A stretch of 12,664 nt of DNA from Acetobacteraceae bacterium (GCA_025356735.1 JANXRT010000225.1:1-12664), one strand, 5' to 3'; positions 1 to 7,389 are shown, counted from the stretch's first letter. The notes: a model not told the origin generated them from the sequence alone. A program made the numbers and translations.

Positions 1-2471
1 AGCACGGCGAATTCGGCGGTGAGGTTGTCGGGATCCGCATGTAGCCGCACGACGCCTAGCGGCACATCCTCCGCGTCGCTGAAGGCGATGAACGCCATCT
101 CTCGATCGTAGTCGATCTGCGTCAGACGCGAGAGCAACGACCGATCCAGCACCCGCATCGTGCCATGAAAGCGCGCCCGCAGATCCTCTGGCACAACTTT
201 TACGAACATGTTTTCCAGGCTCTCGGCGTCGTCCGGGCGAATCGGTCGCAGCCTCACCACGCTCATGTCGCGCAGCGTCGCCTGTGTTTCCAACTCGTAT
301 GGGTAAGCCACGATCGCGGTGGGCACGATATGTGCCGGATCGCCGAGGCGGATACGCGCGTCCAGCACGATCACCCCGGTGCCGTCGGCAAGGAAGGGGT
401 TGATATCGAGCTCGATGATCTCCCGATGATCAAGCGCCAGTTGGGCGATCGCGATCAGCAATCGCGCGACCGCGTCGAGGTCAACCGGCGGGCGATTGCG
501 ATAGCCGCGCAGCAGGCGTGCGATACGGGTGCGCCCGATCAGTCCGCGTGCCAGCTCCAGATCGAGCGGCGGCAAAGCAAGCGCGGTATCAGCGATCACC
601 TCGACTGCGACGCCACCCTGGCCGAATAGCACGACCGGGCCAAAAGTAGGGTCGACGCTGATACCGACGATCAGTTCGCACGCATTGGGCCGCTCTATCA
701 TTTGTTCGACAACGAATCCTTCGATCGCGGCATCCGGTTGGGTGGCGGCCAGTCGCGACGCCATCGCCGCCGCGGCTTCGCGCACCGACGCGCCGCCGGT
801 CAGGTTCAGCATCACGCCGCCGACCTCGGATTTATGCACGATCTTGCGCGAGTGAATTTTCAGGGCAACCGGTCCGCCAATCGTCTCCGCCGCAGCGGCG
901 GCTGCCTCGGGCGTCGCCACTATCCGGCTTTGCACCGCGGGAATGCGATAGGCGGCCAGGACCGTTCTTACCTCCAATGGGTCGAGCCACTCTCGGCCGG
1001 ATGCCCGGGCGTCGACCAGCAGGCGATGCACCGCATCTCGGTCCGGCGGCGCGGCCTCAGCTTCTCGCCGGCTTGGTACACGCAGCAGTATTTTCTGGTT
1101 ACGCGAAAATTCTGCGAGCTGGGTATAGCCGTCAATCGCCGTCTCGATGCTTTCGAAGCTCGGTATGTTGGCCTGGGCGAGTTGGCGACGCGCGGTGGCC
1201 GCCTCGTTCGCGCCCAACCAGCACGCCAGCAAGCCTGCGGCCGAACCGGGCGGGCGAGCTTGCCAGGCCCCGATCAGGCCTTGGGCGGCTTCCGGAGACG
1301 AAGCGACGCCGGTCGGGCAGTTCAACGCCAGCACGGCGTCAATCCCGGGGTCTGCCAGCAGCTCGGACAATGCGGCCGCGTAGCGGGCACCGTCGGCGTC
1401 GCCGATGATGTCGATAGGGTTGGCATGAGACCAGCCGGGCGGCAAAACCACGTTCAAAGCCACCACTGTGGCCACGTCGAGCTTCGCCAGAGTACCGCCG
1501 GCATCGAGCAGCGCGTCGGTCGCCAACACGCCGAAGCCACCACCGTTGGTCAGGATCGCCAGCCGGTCGCCGCGGATGGGACGGGTGCGCGACAGCGTCT
1601 CGGCGGCAGCAAACAATTGTTCGAGTCCGTGCACGCGCAGCAGCCCGGCGCGGCGGAAAGCGGCGTCATACACGGCGTCCGATCCGGCCAGCGCCCCCGT
1701 ATGCGATGCCGCAGCCGCCGCAGCCGCCGGATAGCGGCCGGATTTCACCACAATGACTGGCTTGTTGCGCGCCGTCGCTCGGGCCGCGGAAAGAAATTTT
1801 CGCGCCGAGGTGATGCTTTCCACATAAAGCAGCACCGCCTTAGTTTCCGGATCTGCGGCGACGAAATCCAGCATGTCGCCGAAATCCACGTCCGCCATGT
1901 CTCCGAGCGAGACCAAGTAGCGAAAGCCGATGCCGCGCGCGGCTGCCCAGTCGAGCAATGCGACAGCCACGGCGCCGGACTGGGTAAAGCAGGCGATCGG
2001 GCCAGGTAGCGCCTGCACATGGCTGAAGCTGGCGTTTACCCCGACGGCAGGCGACAGCAAGCCGAGGCAATTCGGCCCAATGACGCGCAAGAGGGTCGGG
2101 CGTGCGGCGGCGAGCATCGCTTGGCGCCGTTGTTCTCCCTTTGCGCTGCCACCTTCCCCGAAGCCCGCCGTGATGACCACCGCACCCGCACAGCCGCGCA
2201 GCGCCAGCGCACCGATCAGGGCGGGAACGGTGTCAGGCGGGGTGGCGATGATGGCAAGGTCGGGGGCTACCGGCAGGGCGGCGACGTCGGGATATACCCG
2301 CATGCCGTCGATCTCCGTTTCGTGCGGGTTCACTGCCATTAACGTCCCGGCGAAGCCGGTCGCGCGCATGTTCGCTAAGGCCAAGTGCCCGACAGAGCGT
2401 CCTCGTTTGGAAGCACCGATCACAACGACGCTCCGCGGCGCAAGGATGCGATCGAGATTGCGGATGCTCAT
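1..2471 (-). CDS. NDP-forming acyl-CoA synthetase / GNAT acetyltransferase fusion (PatZ/Pka-like), C-terminus cut by window edge
   Basis: The reading frame is open from the ATG at 2471 down to base 1 (823 complete codons); the C-terminus lies outside the window. The family is usually about 890-900 residues, so little is missing. Domains in order: a CoA-binding Rossmann domain (GASKRG near residue 18, GPNCLGL at 132-138); a succinyl-CoA-ligase-like domain with SHTGALAG, whose His257 sits where ADP-forming acetyl-CoA synthetases carry the phosphorylated histidine; an ATP-grasp domain with VHKSEVGG around residues 545-552; and a GNAT domain starting near Met736 (VVRLRPIRPDD). Proteins of this layout (E. 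coli PatZ/Pka, Salmonella Pat) acetylate lysines of metabolic enzymes such as acetyl-CoA synthetase in the cytoplasm. Retention of the His suggests the synthetase half could also be active, which is inference. The start is preceded by only a weak AGAAAG-type ribosome site. It lies downstream of the Crp/Fnr gene on the same strand, about 400 bp away, so it probably has its own promoter. Confidence 0.9.
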   Translation of the reverse strand, partial: MSIRNLDRILAPRSVVVIGASKRGRSVGHLALANMRATGFAGTLMAVNPHETEIDGMRVYPDVAALPVAPDLAIIATPPDTVPALIGALALRGCAGAVVITAGFGEGGSAKGEQRRQAMLAAARPTLLRVIGPNCLGLLSPAVGVNASFSHVQALPGPIACFTQSGAVAVALLDWAAARGIGFRYLVSLGDMADVDFGDMLDFVAADPETKAVLLYVESITSARKFLSAARATARNKPVIVVKSGRYPAAAAAAASHTGALAGSDAVYDAAFRRAGLLRVHGLEQLFAAAETLSRTRPIRGDRLAILTNGGGFGVLATDALLDAGGTLAKLDVATVVALNVVLPPGWSHANPIDIIGDADGARYAAALSELLADPGIDAVLALNCPTGVASSPEAAQGLIGAWQARPPGSAAGLLACWLGANEAATARRQLAQANIPSFESIETAIDGYTQLAEFSRNQKILLRVPSRREAEAAPPDRDAVHRLLVDARASGREWLDPLEVRTVLAAYRIPAVQSRIVATPEAAAAAAETIGGPVALKIHSRKIVHKSEVGGVMLNLTGGASVREAAAAMASRLAATQPDAAIEGFVVEQMIERPNACELIVGISVDPTFGPVVLFGQGGVAVEVIADTALALPPLDLELARGLIGRTRIARLLRGYRNRPPVDLDAVARLLIAIAQLALDHREIIELDINPFLADGTGVIVLDARIRLGDPAHIVPTAIVAYPYELETQATLRDMSVVRLRPIRPDDAESLENMFVKVVPEDLRARFHGTMRVLDRSLLSRLTQIDYDREMAFIAFSDAEDVPLGVVRLHADPDNLTAEFAV

Positions 2472-2536
2472 GCGTCAGCTTTCTAAAATTGTCGCCGCGA
2501 TCCGTCCGCCCGAACCGAGCTAAGGCATAAGACGCG

Positions 2537-2566
2537 CTCACCGGCTATCCGAGCGTAGCCGATGAG
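2537..2566 (-). other. Stem-loop in the leader of the synthetase/GNAT gene
   Basis: CTCA-C-CGGCTA at 2537-2547 pairs with TAGCCG-A-TGAG at 2556-2566 around an 8-nt loop. That gives ten base pairs with one C/A mismatch. It lies 66 nt upstream of the ATG at 2471, in the position of a 5' untranslated leader on the minus strand. No T-run follows, so it is not an obvious intrinsic terminator. Its function is unknown. Confidence 0.4.
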
Positions 2567-2709
2567 ACACCCGTCTGGAGCCGCACGGAGCCTGGGCCAT
2601 TGGCAACTATTGAGGCGGATCGCCCCTATGGTTCGGCCTTGTCGTGCCCAAGCCAGATCGGGTTCCTCGCTGCAGCCTCAAACTGATCATCCCGCACAGC
2701 AATGCCTAG

Positions 2710-2727
2710 GTGCCTGCCGACAGGCAC
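2710..2727. repeat. Perfect 7-bp inverted repeat with 4-nt loop
   Basis: GTGCCTG at 2710-2716 and CAGGCAC at 2721-2727 are exact reverse complements around CCGA. On the minus strand the loop reads TCGG. The site lies about 145 bp past the stop of the Crp/Fnr gene and about 240 bp before the next start. It lacks a T-tract, so terminator function is doubtful. It could be an operator or an RNA hairpin. Confidence 0.35.
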
Positions 2728-2871
2728 ATGAGGATTTTCCCAAGGCACATCGGTCAGCACCACTCTGTTCGCCGGAGTCGACGATTTTGGCGACCGCATG
2801 GTCGATAATGCAGATCAGACAGGCCCTAACTCATAAAAGTCGTATGTAGGCATCGATGCGGCGGAGCCGTG

Positions 2872-3678
2872 TCAGATCCGGACAAGCAGTTCCCGCGGGG
2901 ATGTCGGCAAGGCAGCCGCCGGCGCCTCGTCATCAAACAGGTCGGTATCGGCCCCGAACCCGGCGGCCCGGGTAAATGCCGGCGCATCCAGGATGTCCAG
3001 TCTGTGTCGGAAGAAGTGGGCCACCTGTTGCACCCGCAAAATAGCCAGCATTCGGCTGACATGCACGTCCGTCAGGTTGAGGGCTTCACCTATCTGCGCG
3101 AGGGTCAATGGCAGCTGAACGCTATCGCCGCTCAACGGCGGCCGGTGCCGTATTCGATGGAACAATTCCATCAGCAGGTGAGCCACCCGTTCGCGCGCGT
3201 CCCGCCCGGAGACGTTGACGAAGTGGTCCTGGAGCCGGGCTTCCCGGCAGGCGGCAAGGTGCGCGAGCCGGAGCGCCAGCCGAGGGTTGGATGCGACGAG
3301 ATCATCAAGGCGCTGTCTGGGCATTGGACAGACCGTTACCGCCGTAAGGCATATGGCCGAGTGTGTCATGGGTGACCCAGACACCGGTTGGACGCCAAGC
3401 AACGCGCCAGGAAGAGCGAAATCCGGCATGTGCCAGGAACCGTCGTCGAGCATCACCCGCGTTCCAATCCACCCATCAATGACCACCAGGTAGTTCGGGC
3501 ACGGCTCGCCTTGCCGGTAAAGATCGGTCGACGCCGGCCATACGCGTGGATGTCCCTTGATTTCGGACAGCATACCGATCTCGTCCGTCGACCACGGGGC
3601 ACATATGCCCATCGTGCGTGCAGAGCAGGCGGCACAACTCTTACCGTGTGAACCCATGGCATGAGCCGAGTGCGTCAT
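2872..3678 (-). CDS. Crp/Fnr-family transcriptional regulator with FNR-type cysteines
   Basis: A 268-residue cytoplasmic regulator. The N-terminus carries Cys15, Cys18 and Cys26 (C-x2-C-x7-C, as in rhizobial FnrN-like proteins). Cys117, in TVCPMPRQRLDDL, aligns with FNR Cys122. Together they could hold an oxygen-labile [4Fe-4S] cluster. A cyclic-nucleotide-binding-type beta roll covers about residues 35-120, followed by the dimerisation helix (about 125-155). The C-terminal winged helix has TLAQIGEALNL then TDVHVSRML as the recognition helix (about 192-211). In FNR the recognition helix reads ExxSR; here the Glu is replaced by Val205 while Ser208-Arg209 remain, so DNA specificity may not be the standard TTGAT half-site. 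The start at 3678 is well supported by AAAGGAGG at 3685-3692, six bases upstream. A tail of about 40 residues beyond the helix-turn-helix is family-variable. Regulation of the nearby genes is inferred from proximity only. Confidence 0.9.
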   Translation of the reverse strand: MTHSAHAMGSHGKSCAACSARTMGICAPWSTDEIGMLSEIKGHPRVWPASTDLYRQGEPCPNYLVVIDGWIGTRVMLDDGSWHMPDFALPGALLGVQPVSGSPMTHSAICLTAVTVCPMPRQRLDDLVASNPRLALRLAHLAACREARLQDHFVNVSGRDARERVAHLLMELFHRIRHRPPLSGDSVQLPLTLAQIGEALNLTDVHVSRMLAILRVQQVAHFFRHRLDILDAPAFTRAAGFGADTDLFDDEAPAAALPTSPRELLVRI

Positions 3679-3684
3679 CGACAG

Positions 3685-3692
3685 CCTCCTTT
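3685..3692 (-). promoter_or_regulatory. Strong ribosome binding site of the Crp/Fnr gene
   Basis: AAAGGAGG on the minus strand with a 6-nt spacer to the ATG at 3678. It fixes the start over the in-frame Met8 (MGSHG) and keeps all three N-terminal cysteines. Confidence 0.8.
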
Positions 3693-4045
3693 AACGTAAG
3701 CTGTGGCACCTGCTCACGTAAAACCAAGGACGGATGATCGCACGGTTTACGACGCGCCAAGCAGGCTTGCGGCTTAACTTAAAGCAAAGTCATGTCGCTA
3801 CGCGTTTGTTGGGCGACAAGCAGCCTGACTCGTCAACAGCCCAGCATCATGACCAACGGAATCTTGCTGGCGAGGAAACAGCACACATCACACGAAACCC
3901 AAGCGTAGACGGGGCACAGGCTAATGTCACGGGCTGGCCTCGCGTCGTCGGGCTGTCCGAGTGTCGGTTTACGTGGCCAGCCGCAGCGGCCCTTGCATTT
4001 GGCGAGACGCCAGCCAAAAATGCCGCCGATCGTGCCGCCATATAG
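3693..4045. other. Non-coding stretch upstream of the Crp/Fnr gene
   Basis: About 350 bp lie between the regulator's ribosome site and the stop of the host-attachment gene, which is transcribed toward it. It must hold the regulator's promoter. I see no FNR box, no tRNA or other RNA gene, and no clear intrinsic terminator. The open frames present on both strands show no recognisable domain. Confidence 0.55.
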
Positions 4046-4507
4046 TCAGCCACACCTCTCTTGCCGCACCAACGGCCAAGCCGGAAAGTGGCCGCCCAGA
4101 TTTTGATCTGGCACCTTCATCAGATTCTTTGCAAGCTGGCCCGCGATCTTGCGCCGAACTCCCGGATCGAGTGCTTCCTTGATCGCCTGCAGGGTGCGGG
4201 AAGGACCGGCCAGGATCAGGCTGGCGAACCGGCCTTGCGCCGCCGCGATATTCAGCTCTGCGGCAACGCGCGCGGCGAAGTGCTCCTTCTCGCGTGTGTG
4301 CGGATCGCTTTTTGGCGTAATCGCGTGCCGCAAGATACCGGCGCTCTCAAAGCTGCGTCCCAACCGGTCGCTCACCAGTTCGCCTATCCGCTGACCGGCC
4401 GTGTCGGACGCCTCGGTTCGCATGGTGCGGAAGCCATGGCCGTCATGCCGGACAAAACGCGCATGCTCCCCATCCACGATGGCAAGCCAAACTTCGGAGT
4501 GCGTCAT
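4046..4507 (-). CDS. Host attachment protein / baeRF-type (eRF1-like) small protein
   Basis: A 153-residue protein beginning MTHSEVWLAIVDGEHARF. The strand-like opening (hydrophobic stretch plus DGEHARF), the central HAITPKSDPHTREKEHFA segment and the later FASLILAGPSRTL-QAIKEAL then KNLMKVP match the family annotated 'host attachment protein' (baeRF group, bacterial relatives of release factor eRF1). Family length is about 140-155. The name comes from Agrobacterium attachment mutants; the molecular activity is not established, and a ribosome- or RNA-related role is only suggested by the fold. The start at 4507 (Met) is preferred over the upstream in-frame Met at 4573 because homologs begin at this point and GAAAGGG lies just upstream. 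It is divergent from the CBS gene across the FNR palindrome at 4610-4657, with a possible -10 (GATGCT, minus strand, 4600-4605), so microaerobic induction is likely. Confidence 0.8.
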   Translation of the reverse strand: MTHSEVWLAIVDGEHARFVRHDGHGFRTMRTEASDTAGQRIGELVSDRLGRSFESAGILRHAITPKSDPHTREKEHFAARVAAELNIAAAQGRFASLILAGPSRTLQAIKEALDPGVRRKIAGQLAKNLMKVPDQNLGGHFPAWPLVRQERCG

Positions 4508-4609
4508 TGGACCCTTTCGGCAGTGACGGGTTAAGGCTGACTTTCGTTCATGGCTGTCTCCCACAATGCCCACGCTTTACGGCAGCGCGAACGGGGCGAA
4601 GCATCGCAG

Positions 4610-4657
4610 CCCTGCAGCGGATCACCTTGATCCGGATCAAGGTAATCCGCTGCAGGG
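4610..4657. promoter_or_regulatory. 48-bp near-perfect palindrome centred on a perfect FNR box
   Basis: The core TTGATCCGGATCAA (4627-4640) matches the FNR/FixK consensus TTGAT-N4-ATCAA exactly on both halves. The symmetry extends outward: ACC/GGT flank the core, one mismatched pair (4623/4644) follows, and then the arms CCCTGCAGCGGAT (4610-4622) and ATCCGCTGCAGGG (4645-4657) pair exactly. Thus 23 of 24 position pairs are symmetric. The site sits between divergent genes, about 96 bp from the CBS start and 126 bp from the host-attachment start. If the activator binds at -41.5, start sites would fall near 4675 (plus) and 4592 (minus). On the minus strand GATGCT at 4605-4600 is in about the right place for a -10; the plus-strand -10 is poor. 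Confidence 0.85.
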
Positions 4658-4728
4658 TGTGTTCAGGTTTGACCGAAGCAACTCGCGCCAAGATCAAAGC
4701 GGCCGCGCATGTGGAAAGGTTGAAGACA

Positions 4729-5145
4729 ATGACCGACCGACTGATGTCCGAGATGGTGCGCAACCAACGGCCGGTGACGCTGCCCGAGGACGCGACAATC
4801 ACCGAGGTATGCCGGCAGATGCAGGAACGCCGCGCTGGCGCCGTGATGGTGACCGATACTGAGGGCCATCTGCTCGGCATCTTCACCGGACGGGACGCTG
4901 TCCGCATTCTGGCCCAGGGAACTGTCGGGAGCGGGCCGGTCGGAGCGGTCATGACCCGCTCGCCCGACACCATGCCGCCCGGCCAACCGGCGATCGAGGC
5001 GTTGAGGCTGATGCAGGATGGTGGGTTCCGGCACCTTCCTGTAGTTGAGGGCAGACAGGTGATCGGCGTGGTTTCGTGGGGCGACTTCCGCCCATCCGAA
5101 CATGACCGGCTCGATACCGAAACCAAGCTTTGGGAGCGCGTCTAG
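4729..5145 (+). CDS. Two-CBS-domain protein
   Basis: A 138-residue soluble protein made almost entirely of a CBS pair (Bateman module). CBS1 is about residues 8-60 (VTLPEDATITEVCRQM, then AVMVTD, GIFTGRD) and CBS2 about 72-125 (TMPPGQPAIEALRLM, then FRHLPVVEG, GVVSWGDF). The conserved GxFTxRD and GxVSxGD turns that line the nucleotide pocket are both present. Such stand-alone CBS proteins bind AMP/ATP or related ligands and are often induced under low oxygen beside universal stress proteins. The ATG at 4729 is preferred: GAAAGG at 4714-4719 lies 9 nt upstream. An in-frame GTG at 4711 is less likely. It is divergent from the host-attachment gene and lies downstream of the FNR palindrome. It may be co-transcribed with the kinase fusion that begins about 100 bp downstream. 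Confidence 0.88.
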   Translation: MTDRLMSEMVRNQRPVTLPEDATITEVCRQMQERRAGAVMVTDTEGHLLGIFTGRDAVRILAQGTVGSGPVGAVMTRSPDTMPPGQPAIEALRLMQDGGFRHLPVVEGRQVIGVVSWGDFRPSEHDRLDTETKLWERV

Positions 5146-5242
5146 CACTCGACCTACCCGCGGAATTTTCGGCGTTGGCTGCGCCTGGGCCTGAAGACGC
5201 GCGCGGCCCTAGGTACGGGTTAGGCTGGAGGTGAACGAATCC

Positions 5243-5275
5243 ATGTTTTGCCGCCATTGCAGAATCAGGCGATGA
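5243..5275 (+). CDS. Possible 10-residue leader peptide overlapping the kinase-fusion start
   Basis: The best ribosome binding site upstream of the kinase fusion (GGAGG at 5227-5231) points to an ATG at 5243. That ATG opens a 10-codon frame (MFCRHCRIRR) whose TGA at 5273-5275 overlaps the ATG at 5272 as ATGA. This geometry is typical of translational coupling. The peptide is rich in Arg and Cys. It may be a coupling leader or a chance short frame, and comparison with relatives would decide. Confidence 0.35.
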   Translation: MFCRHCRIRR

Positions 5276-6834
5276 CTTCGTCCGTCTGCCAAAATCAGGA
5301 TGACGTTTTCGCCTTTCTGCAGGATCCCAGGACCTATGGGCGCACCGACGCGGTGCTCCGCATCGATACCCATGGCGCCGCCGTGTTCCTTGCCGGCCCG
5401 GATGTCTACAAGGTCAAGCGGGCGGTGCGGTTCGCCTACATGGATTTCTCCACGCTGGAAAAACGGCATACGGCGTGTGAGACGGAAATGGTGGTCAACC
5501 GAGACAATGCGCCCGACCTCTATCTTGGCGTCATGCCGATTACCCGCGACAAGCACATCCTTCAGTTTGGCGGCGACGGAGAAATTGTTGAATGGGTGGT
5601 TCATCTTCGTCGCTTCGACGAGAACGCCACGCTCGATCGCCTAGCAGCCGCTGGCCCACTCGGCGCTGAGCTGATGGACAAACTTGCGCAGGCCATCGTC
5701 GCGGCGCATCGGCGGGCGCCGCTTGGCAATGGCCATGCGGCTACATGTATTCTGCATCGTCTGCTGCAGGAAACAGTCGACGAGCTCGCCAGCGGCGCGG
5801 ACCTGTTTTCCTCGGAGCAGACCGCTACGTTTGGCGCGGCGCTGGTTGCGGCATTCGATTGGGCGGAACCGGTTCTGCTCCGCCGCGGCGAGCAAGGCCA
5901 GATCCGCCGCTGCCACGGCGACCTTCATCTCGCCAACCTCGTTCTGATCCGGGACATGCCGGTCCTGTTCGACGCGATCGAGTTCGACGAGGCGATCGCC
6001 ACCTGCGACATCCTGTACGATCTCGCCTTCCTCCTGATGGATCTGTGCGAGCGCGGCCTGTCCGCCGATGCCAACGCGCTGTTCAACCGGTATGTCTCGC
6101 TTTCCGACGACCAGCCGTTGCAGATCGAAGGGGCCTCAGCGTTGCCGCTCTTCCTGAGCCTGCGCGCGGCGATACGGGCGAAGGTCATGGCCGCGCTGTT
6201 CCGCCTCGACCCGACAAAAGCGACATACCGGAACCAGGCACTGGCTTATTTCGAGGCTGCGGCCCGGTTCCTCGTGCCCTCTCTGCCGCGGCTGATCGCG
6301 GTCGGCGGTGGGTCGGGAACCGGCAAGACCACTCTAGCCGCCGCCATCGCGCCAGTGCTCGGGCTGGCGCCCGGCGCGTTGCACCTGCGCAGCGACATCG
6401 AGCGCAAACGCCTGTTCGCCGTCGCGGCGACGACGAGGCTTCCGGTCGATGCCTACCGGCCGGAGATTTCGGCGGCGGTTTACGACACACTTAATGATCT
6501 TGCCGAAATGGCACTTTGCGCCGGACAGGCCGTGATCGTGGACGCCACATTCCAGCGCCTGGAGGAGCGCCAAGCGATCGCCGCGGTGGCGGCACGTGCA
6601 GGCGTTCCGTTCCTTGGCCTTTGGCTGGAAGCGCCAGCCGGACTGCTCGTGCGCCGCGTGGCCGCACGAACGGGGGACGCTTCCGACGCTACAGCCTCTG
6701 TCGTGGAGACGCAGGCCAGAGGAGCCGTCGGTCCCCTAGTTTGGCACCGCCTGGACGCAAGTCGGAGCCAGATTGTGCTGAAGGCTGTGGCACTCAAGCT
6801 GATGCAGCGCTCCGATGCCCCAATCCCTGTCTGA
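5272..6834 (+). CDS. Kinase fusion: aminoglycoside-phosphotransferase-like domain plus P-loop (AAA/zeta-like) kinase
   Basis: A 520-residue cytoplasmic protein. The N-terminal half (to about residue 330) has the aminoglycoside phosphotransferase/choline-kinase fold: a catalytic loop HGDLHLAN at 215-222 and the metal-binding segment DAIEFDE at 234-240. The C-terminal half carries a Walker A motif (GGSGTGKTT, residues 346-354) followed by LRSDIERKRL and the downstream VIVDATF, as in small P-loop kinases related to zeta-toxin and gluconate kinases. Proteins with this pairing are widespread and annotated 'bifunctional aminoglycoside phosphotransferase/ATP-binding protein'; the substrate is unknown and antibiotic resistance is not implied. 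The start is uncertain: ATG 5272 fits homologs and is coupled to the leader ORF, while an in-frame TTG at 5248 would lie 16 nt from the GGAGG, which is too far. It is probably co-transcribed with the CBS gene. Confidence 0.85.
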   Translation: MTSSVCQNQDDVFAFLQDPRTYGRTDAVLRIDTHGAAVFLAGPDVYKVKRAVRFAYMDFSTLEKRHTACETEMVVNRDNAPDLYLGVMPITRDKHILQFGGDGEIVEWVVHLRRFDENATLDRLAAAGPLGAELMDKLAQAIVAAHRRAPLGNGHAATCILHRLLQETVDELASGADLFSSEQTATFGAALVAAFDWAEPVLLRRGEQGQIRRCHGDLHLANLVLIRDMPVLFDAIEFDEAIATCDILYDLAFLLMDLCERGLSADANALFNRYVSLSDDQPLQIEGASALPLFLSLRAAIRAKVMAALFRLDPTKATYRNQALAYFEAAARFLVPSLPRLIAVGGGSGTGKTTLAAAIAPVLGLAPGALHLRSDIERKRLFAVAATTRLPVDAYRPEISAAVYDTLNDLAEMALCAGQAVIVDATFQRLEERQAIAAVAARAGVPFLGLWLEAPAGLLVRRVAARTGDASDATASVVETQARGAVGPLVWHRLDASRSQIVLKAVALKLMQRSDAPIPV

Positions 6835-6912
6835 CGGCATTCAGGCATCCAGATTGGCGTTTCTTCGATCTTTGTTCGCTCAAATTGATGGAACTGGCGG
6901 CTGGAGCCAACC

Positions 6913-7296
6913 CTATCTGCAGAAACCGGCCTCGCAAACGAGGTCACCCGCGCGGGCCACGAACGACACCTTCTGTGCCGGCGTGGACGAGCTGAGTTTC
7001 GGCCACATGTAGCTGACTTCCTCGACGGCGGCGGGATAGGCTGTCGCCATCATCTCCTGACCGAATGCGACCTCGTCGATGTCATAAAGGTCTTTCAGGC
7101 TGCGGCCGACCTGCGCCGGATCGATGTGGGCGTCGACCTTTCCATCGCGACCGGCGCAAAAGAAACAAGAGTCGCGGTCCTTGAACCCATTGCTGCCGTG
7201 GCTGGAATTGGCAAGCGCCTTGGGCTCGTTCTGCTTCAGCGCCGCGACCGCGCATACCAGAGACTGCCGGCATTGTAGCCTGACGATGTCGAGCAT
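6913..7296 (-). pseudogene. Cache-domain (sCache_2-like) protein, probably truncated at the N-terminus
   Basis: The last ~110 residues match the small periplasmic Cache-domain family: NGFKDRDSCFFCAGRDGKV, then AHIDPAQVGRSLKDLYDID, GQEMM, EEVSYMWPK and the ending KVSFVARAGDLVCEAGFCR. Full-length relatives begin with a signal peptide and a further helix; here neither is visible. Upstream of Met at 7296 the frame stays open to a GTG at 7425, but that part looks non-coding, and it contains the FNR box of the neighbouring Usp gene. No ribosome site precedes 7296. I read this as a gene that has lost its 5' end, possibly when the Usp promoter was placed there. A functional cytosolic form cannot be excluded. 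It converges on the kinase fusion, with 78 bp between the two stops. Confidence 0.55.
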
Positions 7297-7389
7297 CGCG
7301 AGCGGTGTCTTACGTAGTCTGCCGCCGAGATTAGGCCCGGTTAAGCTTCGAGCAAGCACCGGAGCCGAACGCCAACAGTTCGAGCAGAC

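Larger units (their letters stand above)
2472..2871. other. Non-coding stretch between the regulator gene and the synthetase/GNAT gene
   Basis: This 400 bp holds no convincing gene. Both flanking genes are on the minus strand, so it must contain the promoter and 5' leader of the synthetase/GNAT gene. Two stem-loops are visible (2537-2566 and 2710-2727) and are listed separately. No good FNR box was found; the nearest look-alike at 2610-2623 keeps only 7 of 10 consensus positions. The short open frames here have no recognisable protein features. Confidence 0.6.

Noticed and set aside
702..2009. Long plus-strand open frame of 435 codons, and several others over 165-2523
   Set aside because: They are antisense shadows of the synthetase/GNAT gene, whose minus-strand frame carries all the recognisable domain motifs. 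The plus-strand products are Arg-rich and match no family.
2610..2623. FNR-like sequence TTGAGGCGGATCGC upstream of the synthetase/GNAT gene
   Set aside because: Only 7 of 10 consensus bases match and the right half is poor, so it is not better than chance in this region.
4091..4105. CAGAT-TTTG-ATCTG inverted repeat near the end of the host-attachment gene
   Set aside because: It lies inside coding sequence, has only five-base arms, and is not the FNR consensus.
5184..5213. Possible terminator hairpin CCTGGGCC...GGCCCTAGG between the CBS and kinase genes
   Set aside because: The stem contains a bulge and no T-run follows, so it is weak evidence for termination and co-transcription stays possible.
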